Assembly (NCBI GenBank): GCA_023396255.1
Contig: JAEWWU010000019.1
Coordinates: 1 to 64,000, forward strand
Source of the DNA: Bacteroidota bacterium
GTDB lineage: Bacteria > Bacteroidota > Bacteroidia > Bacteroidales > Porphyromonadaceae
Direction of reading: 5' to 3'
Length of the DNA: 64,000 nt
Below the pieces are notes generated by a model, which did no database searches, had not been told where the DNA came from, and saw nothing but the letters and a program-made list of their open reading frames with translations. Below, piece after piece: positions 17,112 through 25,920 of this stretch (its first letter is position 1; the number at the start of each line of letters is the position of its first letter). The position numbers and the translations under genes are program-made.

Positions 17112-19271
17112 TTAAACATCAGCATCCTCTTTCTGAGCATATTCCTTAAGAAGTTTTTCTTGAATATCCATAGGAACCAATTCATAAGAAGCAAAAGTCA
17201 TCACAAAAGAAGCACGCCCTCCGGTTATAGAACTGAGAACTGTAGAATAGTTACTCAACTCCTTCAAGGGGACCTTAGATTGCAATAATTCATATCCTTT
17301 CTTGCTACTCATCCCCATAATCATACCACGACGATTCTGCAAATCGCTCATCACATCACCCATATATTCGGAAGGGACGGAAACTTCCACATCATACACA
17401 GGCTCCAATATTTTTGGATTTGCGTTTCTAAAAGCCTCGCTAAAAGCATTGCGTCCGGCAAGCATAAAGGAAATTTCATTGCTATCTACCGGGTGCATTT
17501 TTCCATCGTACACAACTACTCGAACATCTCTTGCATAAGAACCCGTCAGAGGCCCTTGTTCCATTCTAGCCATAATTCCTTTGATTATAGCCGGCATAAA
17601 CCGAGTGTCAATAGCTCCGCCAACAACACTGTTTACGAAAACCAACTTTCCACCCCATTCCAAAAAAAACTCTTGCACATCTCGTGCTGTTACTCGGAAT
17701 TCTTGTCCGTTAATCTTATAACTATCAGGAAGAGGTTTGCCATCCTCATAAGGTTCTACAATTAGATGAACCTCGCCAAACTGACCTGCCCCACCAGATT
17801 GCTTCTTATGCCTATAGTCTGCACGAGCAACACTAGTTATGGTTTCTCGATAAGGTATTTTTGGGGCATAATACTCTATCTGAATCTTATCGTTGTTCTC
17901 TATTCGCCATTTCAATGTACGCAGGTGAAACTCTCCTTGACCGTACACAATAATTTGTCTCAATTCCTTACTATGCTCTATAATCCAAGTCGGATCTTCT
18001 TCGCTCATCCGATGCAACACTTCGCTCATCTTCTCCGTGTCTGCCTGATTCACAGCTCGAACTGCCTGCCTATACTTAGGTGCAGGATACTCGATAGGAG
18101 GGAACTGCAATTCCACATCCTTAACATTAAGAGTATGCCCCAAACGAACCTCTTTGAGTTTCACAACGGCACCTATGTCACCGGCTTCTAATTGAGTGAT
18201 CTTCTCCTTTGTTTGCCCGGCCACCACACAAATCTGGCTTAAGCGTTCTTTAGATCCATTATTTACATTGAGAAGATCTTCTCCCTCTTTTAGGGTTCCG
18301 CTCATCACCTTGAAATAAGAAACCTCTCCAATATGGGGTTCCACCGTTGTTTTAAAGAAGAATACACTAAGAGGACCGTCAGAATTGGGTACAACTTCCT
18401 CCCCTTTTATCGTTGTTGGATTAGGCATTTCTGTAACGCGAGGGGCAACATCTCCCAAAAACTCCATAGTACGACGCACACACATATCTTTTAAGGCACT
18501 CACGCAAAACACGGGATACATATCCCCCTTAACAATTCCTTTGCGCATTCCTTCTACAATCTCCGCTTCATCTAAGGATCCCTTTTCAAAGAAACGCTCC
18601 ATAAGAGTATCTTCGTGCTCTGCTGCAGATTCTATCAGCTTCTGCCGCTGTTCTTCGGCTTTTTCCATTTCCTTTTCGGGAATAGGTAAAATCTCTGGCT
18701 TTCCGCCATCGGGTCCCCATTGATACATTCTCATATTCAATAGGTCGATTACCTGATTGAACGAAGAACCGGTCACAACCGGGTACTGAACCACAACAAC
18801 ACGACCTCCGTACCGCTCGTGTAATTGAGCAATACACAAATCAAAGTCTGCTTTGTCCGCATCCAACTGATTGACAATAAACATAGCTGGCTTATTGAGC
18901 TTAGATATGTATCGGAACTGATTGATTAGTCCAACCTCTACACCATATTGGGCATTGATCACAGCCAGAGAGCAGTCTGTAATATTCATAGCCCCCACAG
19001 TGGCTCCCATAAAATCGTCAGCTCCGGGACAATCTATAAAATTGAGCTTTCTCTCTTTCCATTCTACACTAAAAACGGTAGAAAAAACAGTGTAACCATA
19101 TTCCTTCTCTACCGGGAAATAATCACACACTGTATTTTTCGATTCTACGTCTCCTCTCCTTTTTATTACACCACTCTCAAAGAGCATAGCCTCTGCGAGA
19201 GTGGTTTTACCGGCTCCGGAACTACCTATCACTGAAATGTTTCTAATGTCTTCTGTCTTATATAGCTTCAT
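17112..19271 (-). CDS. Elongation factor G paralogue lacking the catalytic histidine (EF-G2-like)
   Basis: This 719-residue protein keeps the whole EF-G architecture (G domain, domains II-V). Its GTPase core is altered: the P-loop reads GSSGAGKT (16-23) instead of AHIDAGKT, the switch II motif reads DCPGA (80-84) instead of DTPGH so the catalytic His is Ala84, and the G4 motif reads NQLD (134-137) instead of NKxD. EF-G normally drives tRNA-mRNA translocation with GTP hydrolysis. Bacteroides is known to carry an EF-G2 paralogue without GTPase activity that supports translation in starvation, and this looks like the same class. ATG 19271 (MKLYKTEDIRN) was preferred to an upstream start adding 19 unmatched residues. 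A tet ribosomal-protection role is less likely. Confidence 0.85.
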   Translation of the reverse strand: MKLYKTEDIRNISVIGSSGAGKTTLAEAMLFESGVIKRRGDVESKNTVCDYFPVEKEYGYTVFSTVFSVEWKERKLNFIDCPGADDFMGATVGAMNITDCSLAVINAQYGVEVGLINQFRYISKLNKPAMFIVNQLDADKADFDLCIAQLHERYGGRVVVVQYPVVTGSSFNQVIDLLNMRMYQWGPDGGKPEILPIPEKEMEKAEEQRQKLIESAAEHEDTLMERFFEKGSLDEAEIVEGMRKGIVKGDMYPVFCVSALKDMCVRRTMEFLGDVAPRVTEMPNPTTIKGEEVVPNSDGPLSVFFFKTTVEPHIGEVSYFKVMSGTLKEGEDLLNVNNGSKERLSQICVVAGQTKEKITQLEAGDIGAVVKLKEVRLGHTLNVKDVELQFPPIEYPAPKYRQAVRAVNQADTEKMSEVLHRMSEEDPTWIIEHSKELRQIIVYGQGEFHLRTLKWRIENNDKIQIEYYAPKIPYRETITSVARADYRHKKQSGGAGQFGEVHLIVEPYEDGKPLPDSYKINGQEFRVTARDVQEFFLEWGGKLVFVNSVVGGAIDTRFMPAIIKGIMARMEQGPLTGSYARDVRVVVYDGKMHPVDSNEISFMLAGRNAFSEAFRNANPKILEPVYDVEVSVPSEYMGDVMSDLQNRRGMIMGMSSKKGYELLQSKVPLKELSNYSTVLSSITGGRASFVMTFASYELVPMDIQEKLLKEYAQKEDADV

Positions 19272-19673
19272 TGGGCAGAATGTTAAAAAGGTTACAACAA
19301 TATCAAATAGCCGCACCATCCCTACCACAAAAAGAGAAAGGAAGATAGTACAACTCTAATCTCTCATTACTTTCCGCAAGGTATAAATTATTTTTCACAA
19401 AAACAATAGGCTTCAAATCTTTTTATGAACCTTTGAGACCTAAAGATTAGTAAATTTTGAAACAATAAGAGTGACAATTTAATCACAGACCACGCTGCTC
19501 CATCCTTTTTGAGATGAATAGCTCCAATAAGAGTGACAAGTAGCATACACCCTTGAGCATCTCTGCTCGGTTTTCATTGTACCTATCCCCTATTATGTTG
19601 AAAAACAAAAAGATCCTTCTAAACCACATCATCCACCCGTTTTTGACGGAAGAAAATAATAAACAAATAAACG
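19272..19673. other. 402-base intergenic region upstream of the EF-G paralogue
   Basis: No convincing gene is seen. The region lies downstream of the M16 peptidase and upstream of the EF-G paralogue. No exact TAnnTTTG box was found on the minus strand. It contains a 15-base direct repeat (19463-19477 and 19525-19539) that could be a regulatory site. Confidence 0.6.
19463..19539. repeat. Pair of 15-base direct repeats
   Basis: CAATAAGAGTGACAA occurs exactly at 19463-19477 and 19525-19539, with 62 bases from start to start. The copies lie about 190 and 255 bases upstream of the EF-G paralogue start. They may be paired operator sites, or chance in AT-rich DNA. Confidence 0.7.
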
Positions 19674-20915
19674 TTACAAGTATGTAAGCGTTCTGCGATA
19701 TTCTTGCAACAAAAAAGAGTAGGCAACCTTACAAACCTCCTGCGGAGTTATCTCTTCTATTTTTTGCAAGGTTTCATCAATCGTCTGACAACGGTCATAA
19801 TGGAGATAATTTTTTGCTGCTGCCAAAAAGCTGCCCTCTCTATTATCCATTGCCAAGGTTAATTGCCCCCGTAACTGTCTTTTGGCTTTTCTTAATTCGT
19901 CTTCTGAAACCAAGGAAACGCAATACTCATCAACAGCTCTATGGACCAAGTTTGTTGCCAACGGCAAGTCTTTCTTGGAACACCCAAAATAAATTGAAAA
20001 GACTCCGGCACTGCTCATTGGGGTAAAAGAACTTTCCACACCATACACCAGCCCATACCTTTCTCTCAATAACAAATTGAGTCTGGAACTCATAGCCGGT
20101 CCTCCCAACATATTACACAAAAGGGTCATAGGCAAACGATCTGCGTCGTGTAATGAGGGAGCTAAGCATCCAACTATTCGATGGACTTGAGAAGTTTCTC
20201 TACGACGATTGATCGAAAAGGTTCTCGTTTTATCCAATCCTCCACCGTACATTTCTGGGACAACAGAAAGAGGAGAACTTGTAGCATAACGAGACAACTG
20301 GTGATTTAACAAGTCTAATACAGAGGCTATTTCTACGTTACCTCGTATACAAAACACCATATTAGATGGGATATAATACCGATGCATAAACTGCCGAGCC
20401 ACAGCAGAAGTTATACGCATCACGGACTGTTCTCGTCCCAAAATATTGTGCGCAACGGGAGTTCCTCGAAAAAGAAGTTCTTCAAACTCATCAAAAATCA
20501 TTTCAGAGGGAGAATCTTCATAGCTGTTGATCTCTTCTATAATCACCTTCTTCTCTTTCTGCAACTCTTCTTCCGGGATTAAGCTATTAAACACTATATC
20601 CGTAAGCACATTGACCATTCTTTTGGTATGAGCCTTTGGAAATACAGCGTGAACAAATGTATCATCTTTGCTCGTAAAGGCATTTATATCGGCCCCGATC
20701 TCCTCTGTCCGATATATAATCTGCGTTGCATTTCGCAAACGAGTTCCCTTAAAAAGCATATGTTCTACCAAATGCGCCAATCCATAATAGCGCAACGGAT
20801 CGTGCTGTGAGCCTACTTTAATTCCATAACCGGAATGAATAATTGGGCTATCATCCTTTTGGTGTAAAACACGTAGCCCGCAGGGGAGTGTATATTGGTC
20901 AAAAAATTGATTCAT
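19674..20915 (-). CDS. M16 family zinc metallopeptidase (pitrilysin/insulinase type)
   Basis: This is a single-lobe M16B peptidase of 413 residues. The inverted zinc motif HxxEH is seen as H48-LV-E51-H52 (HLVEHMLFKG), with a downstream glutamate cluster (EEINSYEDSP) that should supply the third zinc ligand, and a C-terminal M16_C domain with a YGLVYGVES-like strand. No signal peptide is visible, so it is probably cytosolic, similar to YmxG/PqqF-like peptidases that degrade peptides. ATG 20915 (MNQFFDQYTLPCGLRV) was chosen because the conserved domain begins there. Substrate unknown. Confidence 0.88.
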   Translation of the reverse strand: MNQFFDQYTLPCGLRVLHQKDDSPIIHSGYGIKVGSQHDPLRYYGLAHLVEHMLFKGTRLRNATQIIYRTEEIGADINAFTSKDDTFVHAVFPKAHTKRMVNVLTDIVFNSLIPEEELQKEKKVIIEEINSYEDSPSEMIFDEFEELLFRGTPVAHNILGREQSVMRITSAVARQFMHRYYIPSNMVFCIRGNVEIASVLDLLNHQLSRYATSSPLSVVPEMYGGGLDKTRTFSINRRRETSQVHRIVGCLAPSLHDADRLPMTLLCNMLGGPAMSSRLNLLLRERYGLVYGVESSFTPMSSAGVFSIYFGCSKKDLPLATNLVHRAVDEYCVSLVSEDELRKAKRQLRGQLTLAMDNREGSFLAAAKNYLHYDRCQTIDETLQKIEEITPQEVCKVAYSFLLQEYRRTLTYL

Positions 20916-20950
20916 CGCACACAGTATCACTGACAAGGACAAATTCTAAA

Positions 20951-20997
20951 AATATAAGAACCCCCAACAAGCTCAATAAAGAGAATGCCGGGGGTCT
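20951..20997 (-). terminator. Terminator between rpsP and the M16 peptidase gene
   Basis: On the minus strand ACCCCC (20995-20990) pairs with GGGGGT (20965-20960) across a 24-base loop and is followed by a T-rich stretch. It lies just upstream of the peptidase start and about 90 bases after rpsP. The large loop makes it less certain. Confidence 0.5.
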
Positions 20998-21083
20998 GAG
21001 ACTTATGAAAAGAGAGCAGAAACTATGCTATGCGAAAGAAACTCCTCCCTTTATCATAATAAATCTGTCAAGAAAGGTGCAGC

Positions 21084-21653
21084 TTATGCTTCTTCTGCTA
21101 CCGGAGCTTCTGCTTCTACCACTGCCTCTTGTGCATTTTCTGCTTCTTCAGCAGCACGTGCCGCAGCCTCGGCTTCTGCTTTTTCCTTCTCCATAGCAGC
21201 TTTCTTCTCTGCTATTTCCTTAGCTCTTGCCTGGTTTTGCTCTTCTTCCTGTGCCATACGCTTACGAGCTTCGGCACGAGCAGCTTCCTGACCTTGCTCT
21301 GCTACCTTATTCAACTGGTCTTTCTTTCCCTTAAGCCAAGCCTCGAAACGGCTGTCTGCGGTTGCCTGATCAAAAGCTCCTTTACGCACACCCCCATTGA
21401 GGTGATTTTTGTAAAGAACTCCCTCACGAGACAAAATGCAACGCACCGTATCCGTAGGCTGAGCTCCTACAGAAAGCCAATAAAGAGCACGTTCGAAATT
21501 CAAATCTATTGTAGCAGGATTAGTGTTCGGATTATAAGAACCTATCCTTTCAATAAACTTTCCATCACGTGGAGCCCTGCTGTCTGCGACTACGACCTTG
21601 TAAAAGGGTGACCCCTTGCGACCGTGTCGCTGCAATCTAATCTTTGTTGCCAT
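21084..21653 (-). CDS. rpsP: 30S ribosomal protein S16 with alanine/glutamate-rich C-terminal extension
   Basis: Residues 1-80 are a normal S16 (MATKIRLQRHGRKGSPFYKVV), which binds 16S rRNA in the body of the small subunit. The protein continues to 189 residues, whereas E. coli S16 has 82. The extra part from about 115 is Ala/Glu/Lys-rich with charge patterning typical of a single long helix or coiled coil, ending in EAPVAEEA. Long S16 tails of this kind are common in Bacteroidota. A good promoter lies directly upstream, and the gene stands alone between fhs and the M16 peptidase. Confidence 0.95.
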   Translation of the reverse strand: MATKIRLQRHGRKGSPFYKVVVADSRAPRDGKFIERIGSYNPNTNPATIDLNFERALYWLSVGAQPTDTVRCILSREGVLYKNHLNGGVRKGAFDQATADSRFEAWLKGKKDQLNKVAEQGQEAARAEARKRMAQEEEQNQARAKEIAEKKAAMEKEKAEAEAAARAAEEAENAQEAVVEAEAPVAEEA

Positions 21654-21704
21654 TTACAGATTGAATTTTTTGTTGTAAATAATTGTTTGATAAAATATCG
21701 GTGG

Positions 21705-21734
21705 CAAAGATAATACTTTTTTCTGTTAGCTCAA
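21705..21734 (-). promoter_or_regulatory. Promoter of rpsP
   Basis: On the minus strand TATCTTTG (21712-21705) matches the -7 box and TTG (21734-21732) the -33 element, with a 19-base spacer. The -33 element overlaps the last codons of fhs. The leader to rpsP would be ~45-50 bases. Confidence 0.6.
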
Positions 21735-23393
21735 CCCTTCTATATTTCCGTCAATTATATCCATATGAAGAGCTTGTGGTTCTTTGGGCAATCCCGGCAT
21801 ACGCATAATGTCACCCATAATTACGACCAACATCTCGGCACCTCGGTTAATCACGATGTCTGCAACCTTGAGTTCAAAATCTCTTACAGCTCCATAAGCT
21901 TTGGGATCTGAAGAAAAAGAGTATTGTGTCTTAGCTATACAAACCGGATAATGAGCAATTCCCTGTTCCGATATTTTTTTGAGCTTTTTGGCTGCACGTC
22001 CACTGTAAGTAACGTTAGCTGCACCGTAGATCTTCTTGGCGATCTTTTCGACCTTGGTAGTCACACCATCGGTAATCTCGTAGGCATATTTCAAAGGTTG
22101 AGACGGGTTAGTTTCAATGGTTTCTACAACCAAACGAGCCAATTCTTCTGCTCCCTTGCCCCCTTCGGCAAATGCATTATTTACAGCAAAGCCGCAACCC
22201 AATTTCTTACAATGTTCACGAACCAATTCTATTTCCTCTTCCGTATCGGTTGCAAATTTATTGAAGGAGATCACCACGGTTTGACCAAAATTATGCAAGT
22301 TATGAACGTGACGATCCAAATTTTCCAAACCTCTACGAACCCCTTCGGGATTAGGCTCTTTAATTCTGCTCTCATCCACATCTCCGTGCATTTTAAGCCC
22401 GGCAAGAGTTGCGACCAAGACTGTTAATTTGGGGCTAATACCCGCCGCTCGGCACTTAATGTCGAAAAATTTCTCAGCCCCCAAATCAGCACCAAAGCCA
22501 GCCTCCGTAACTACATAGTCTCCACACGACATAGCCATCTTCGTTGCCAAAATGGAGTTACATCCGTGAGCTATATTGGCAAATGGACCACCGTGAACAA
22601 AGGCAGGAGTATTTTCTGTCGTTTGTACCAAATTGGGCTTAATAGCCTCCTTTAGCAAAATAGTAATGGCACCCGCAACGCCCAAATCCTTTACGGTAAA
22701 AGGTTTACCTTCCTTGTCGTACCCCAAAAGAATATTTTCGATACGACGACGTAGATCATCGAAGTCTGTTGCCAAACATAGGATAGCCATAATTTCCGAT
22801 GCTGGGGTAATATCAAAACCGGTTTCTCGGGGAATACCGTTACTGACACCGCCAAGACCCGAAACCATATTTCTCAGCGAACGGTCATTGACGTCCAGTA
22901 CGCGCTTCCACAAAACTTCGGACAAACCGGTACAACTATTTCTATTTTGATAAATGTAGTTGTCCAAAAGAGCTGTTATCATATTGTGAGCCGAAGTTAT
23001 GGCGTGAAAATCACCCGTAAAATGGAGGTTGATATTCTCCATCGGGAGTACCTGTGCATATCCTCCACCGGCAGCTCCCCCTTTCATCCCAAAGCAAGGG
23101 CCCAAAGAGGGCTCACGCAAAGCTACAATCGCTTTTTTCCCAATGCGGTTGAGTCCCAATGCCAAACCAATATTCACCGTTGTTTTTCCCACACCGGACT
23201 TAGTTGGCGTTATGGCCGTGACGAGAATTAGATTGCTTTTAGCGATCTTCTCTGGATCCAGCCTATCCAAACCGATTTTAGCTATATGGTGTCCGTAAGG
23301 TTCTATATCCTTGGATTCTATACCCAATGTTTGAGCCACCTCCCCAATAGGTTTAAGAACCACCTCACGAGCTATTTCTATATCTGTCTTCAT
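21726..23393 (-). CDS. fhs: Formate--tetrahydrofolate ligase
   Basis: The enzyme makes 10-formyl-tetrahydrofolate from formate, ATP and tetrahydrofolate in the cytosol, supplying one-carbon units for purines and initiator formylation. The ATP-binding loop TPTKSGVGKTT is at 62-72, and REPSLGPCFGMKGGAAGGG at about 93-111 is the family signature. The 555 residues match the usual length. It lies 78 bases after the DUF4954 gene on the same strand, so co-transcription is possible. In organisms that degrade histidine or ferment amino acids, it links formate to the folate pool. Confidence 0.96.
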   Translation of the reverse strand: MKTDIEIAREVVLKPIGEVAQTLGIESKDIEPYGHHIAKIGLDRLDPEKIAKSNLILVTAITPTKSGVGKTTVNIGLALGLNRIGKKAIVALREPSLGPCFGMKGGAAGGGYAQVLPMENINLHFTGDFHAITSAHNMITALLDNYIYQNRNSCTGLSEVLWKRVLDVNDRSLRNMVSGLGGVSNGIPRETGFDITPASEIMAILCLATDFDDLRRRIENILLGYDKEGKPFTVKDLGVAGAITILLKEAIKPNLVQTTENTPAFVHGGPFANIAHGCNSILATKMAMSCGDYVVTEAGFGADLGAEKFFDIKCRAAGISPKLTVLVATLAGLKMHGDVDESRIKEPNPEGVRRGLENLDRHVHNLHNFGQTVVISFNKFATDTEEEIELVREHCKKLGCGFAVNNAFAEGGKGAEELARLVVETIETNPSQPLKYAYEITDGVTTKVEKIAKKIYGAANVTYSGRAAKKLKKISEQGIAHYPVCIAKTQYSFSSDPKAYGAVRDFELKVADIVINRGAEMLVVIMGDIMRMPGLPKEPQALHMDIIDGNIEGLS

Positions 23394-23471
23394 TTTGTTT
23401 TAGTTTTTACAGTTACATATATAAGTCCTACTCCCTAAACACACGCCATTGCTTTAATGTTCAGTTCATTC

Positions 23472-25460
23472 CTAACTATTTGCCTGAATACCGTTTAATT
23501 TGTCAAGTGTTTCTTCATATAACTTTCGCTTACGCTCGATATGCGACAATACTTCACATACAAACGAATTTTCTTCAAATGTACCTCTAACCTGCTCAAA
23601 ATCGGACAACTTGCGCTCTTTGTTAAGCAAGTCTATTCCAAATCCGACCTGAGCAAACATTTCAAACTCCTTCTTGGCATCTTCATACAAAAGGTTGTCC
23701 AACTTGCTCACGGCTTCTATCCACTTTGTAGCAAATTCAATGAGAAGTGGCACCGTAAGATCTTTCTGTTCCACTCCATTCCACTGCAAGAGCAGAGCGT
23801 ATGCCCAAGGCCATTCCAACTCGTAATAATTCTCGTGTATTACGCGAATGCGACTATTCAGTTCATCAATGGACGGAATAAAGCCATTTTTAACGTCACG
23901 CAAAAGCTCCGAAACGACTTTACGAGGTGCCAACATTCCGCATAAATCCAACCAATCTGTAGACTCGACATTTGTATTAGGAGCGAGAGAGTGGAACAAC
24001 TCCTCTTCGTTCGAAAAAGAAATCGACGACAAACGTTGGATAAGAGAGTTTCCCAAAAACTTCTCTATTCCCAAACGATAAAACTCCATTCCTCGAGCAA
24101 CCACGGAGGAGCGCAAATACATTCCATCTTGAGAATATTCTTTTTCGACGGGGCATTGTTCGGATAATTCCTTGAGCCTATTGTATCCATTGTACATCTT
24201 CCCCACAGTGTACGGGCTGAGCAAATTGAAGTTGATATTATCCAGTTTCAAAGAGTCTTTTCTCTTATCTCTTGCCGGCCATTTTTTGCTATCTCTTATT
24301 GTGCCCACACTCCTGAGATTTATCCCCGGTACAAGGTAAGTTTTATTGTCGTTTTCGATCAAGTAGGAGAAGGGGAAATCGGTACTATCCATATGAGATA
24401 CGTGCCGTCCCATAATGAGAGTAAAGGCTCCAATACGAGCCGGCCACAAAATATACGAATCACTGGTTGTCTTAGAGCCCCGCTCCACTATTCCCTGATG
24501 AATAGGTCCCAACTTATATAAATGGTTACTTTGATTGGAGCCACTACCGGCATTCAAAAAAGAATAATAACCGGCAATAAGCAGGCTACTTTTATGCATA
24601 CTCACCGTATAGGGTCCAGCAAAAATGGCACAGGCTTCTCCGTTTTCGCCCTGACAATTCGCAAAAAACAGCGAGTCGTGTGCCGAGAAAAGATTGGAAA
24701 AAGAACACCCTTGACCAATAAAGCTGTGCTTAATTATCGACCCATCCGTAACAGAAGAACCGGCTCCTATGATAAAATCCTGACAATTAACATTAAAGCC
24801 TATCTTAACCGGAGCCTTCTTATGGCTATTCACCGAACCATTAACCAGCTGCGTGACACCCTCAACATCACTATAAGGGCCAAAATTCACATTCTTAATT
24901 TTCCCGGAAAACTTAATCACAGAGTACTGTCCCACCCGCCCTCTAGTGGAGGTCACCAACTTTACGTACTTGTCTATGAGGGTATTCAACGATGCTATAA
25001 GCTCTACATCGTGTCTGTACATCGCCAATAAATAAGCAACTTGAGCTGTTAATTCGTTGAAAATACGTACCTCCCTTCCTCCTGTTTCGTTGAGAACGTG
25101 CACATCTATTCCATTGCCAAATGAACACTCTCCTTCAACTGATAACTTGCTGATATTTTTAATGATACAATGGTCTTCAATATCATAATTGGCAACCACA
25201 TCGGCAACTTCTTCGATAATGACATTGTTTCCAATATTACATGAAACAATGGTGGCATTGCGTATTCCGTAAGGTTCCTCGTATCCAATTGGGCTTAGTG
25301 CATATCCTTGATTATCTCCAATAGAACAATCTCCATAGAAACGCACCGAATGGCACCTATGGGGAGAAAAACCATCTGAGACAGTCACTCTCTGCCAATC
25401 TTGTGCTGTGCACAAATTAAGTTCTAATACCTCTATCTCTTTTTTTGTTAAGTTTCTCAT
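23472..25460 (-). CDS. DUF4954 family protein (predicted left-handed beta-helix)
   Basis: This 662-residue protein matches the Bacteroidota DUF4954 family as I recall it. Its first ~400 residues have an irregular hexapeptide pattern with many isolated small-residue/Asn/Gly turns (for example CSIGDNQG, IGAGSSVTDGSIIKHSFIGQG), as in acyl- or nucleotidyltransferase beta-helices. The last ~250 residues are helical and charged. No signal peptide or membrane helix is seen, so it should be cytosolic. The enzymatic activity is unknown. By fold analogy it may modify a sugar or nucleotide-sugar, but no catalytic motif can be named. The neighbour fhs gives no clear hint. Confidence 0.75.
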   Translation of the reverse strand: MRNLTKKEIEVLELNLCTAQDWQRVTVSDGFSPHRCHSVRFYGDCSIGDNQGYALSPIGYEEPYGIRNATIVSCNIGNNVIIEEVADVVANYDIEDHCIIKNISKLSVEGECSFGNGIDVHVLNETGGREVRIFNELTAQVAYLLAMYRHDVELIASLNTLIDKYVKLVTSTRGRVGQYSVIKFSGKIKNVNFGPYSDVEGVTQLVNGSVNSHKKAPVKIGFNVNCQDFIIGAGSSVTDGSIIKHSFIGQGCSFSNLFSAHDSLFFANCQGENGEACAIFAGPYTVSMHKSSLLIAGYYSFLNAGSGSNQSNHLYKLGPIHQGIVERGSKTTSDSYILWPARIGAFTLIMGRHVSHMDSTDFPFSYLIENDNKTYLVPGINLRSVGTIRDSKKWPARDKRKDSLKLDNINFNLLSPYTVGKMYNGYNRLKELSEQCPVEKEYSQDGMYLRSSVVARGMEFYRLGIEKFLGNSLIQRLSSISFSNEEELFHSLAPNTNVESTDWLDLCGMLAPRKVVSELLRDVKNGFIPSIDELNSRIRVIHENYYELEWPWAYALLLQWNGVEQKDLTVPLLIEFATKWIEAVSKLDNLLYEDAKKEFEMFAQVGFGIDLLNKERKLSDFEQVRGTFEENSFVCEVLSHIERKRKLYEETLDKLNGIQANS

Positions 25461-25920
25461 TAGAATGTTTTTATCGTTTACTTAAACGTTGCTAAAACGA
25501 CACAGTAACAGACTCACTAAACAGTCTTAAAATCATTTTTACTCTCTTCGGTAAAGATAGAAAAAGTTCACCAAAAGAAAGGATGTATTCGTCTAAAATG
25601 GATTCTTTTTCCGAGGGATCTAAGAGTTACATATAATTTTGTTACGAAAAAGATCCCAAGCAATTATGATATGAACACAAACTCACCCTCCCATTTTATT
25701 TGGTAAAGGATGCTTGAGAAATTATCTTGGACAAAAAAATCATTTCCTTGGACGAAAGAAAAATTTTGAGGGAATTACCAAAAATTAGTTCCCTCAAAAT
25801 TTTCACCCCTACCATTGGTATCTTCTTCCCCTTCAGATTGCAAAAAATGGCAACAAATCCCGATAAGCGGTGGAGAAGCAATAGGTAATCACGAGACTTC
25901 CTTTTTACCTCACTTTCGCT
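25461..25920. other. 460-base intergenic region with dispersed repeat copy A
   Basis: No gene is seen between the mutY stop and the DUF4954 start. A near-match to the -7 box (TATCTTTA on the minus strand, about 25550-25557) lies ~95 bases upstream of DUF4954. The region also holds the perfect 15-pair inverted repeat and the 54-base element described separately. The rest is AT-rich and unremarkable. Confidence 0.6.
25747..25803. repeat. Dispersed intergenic repeat, copy A, with a perfect 15-pair inverted repeat
   Basis: Bases 25747-25800 align with the reverse complement of 46272-46325 at 46 of 54 positions, including a shared 19-base block AAATTAGTTCCCTCAAAAT. Within this copy AAAATTTTGAGGGAA (25760-25774) and TTCCCTCAAAATTTT (25789-25803) form a perfect 15-pair stem with a 14-base loop. 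It may act as a transcription terminator for mutY (T-rich after the stem on the minus strand), or be a small mobile or structural repeat. Confidence 0.8.

Noticed and set aside
17112..19271. EF-G paralogue considered as a TetQ/TetM ribosomal-protection protein
   Set aside because: Those proteins keep an intact GTPase core including the DTPGH motif. This one has lost it, and no mobile-element genes surround it.
21129..21611. 160-codon plus-strand frame opposite rpsP
   Set aside because: It is the mirror of the Ala/Glu-rich S16 tail, giving a Leu/Phe/Ser/Cys-rich product typical of antisense translation.
24522..25031. 169-codon plus-strand frame within the DUF4954 gene
   Set aside because: It lies opposite a conserved family member, has no promoter and gives a protein of unnatural composition.
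25760..25803. Inverted repeat considered as part of a CRISPR array
   Set aside because: There is one stem only, with no series of repeats and equal-length spacers and no cas genes.
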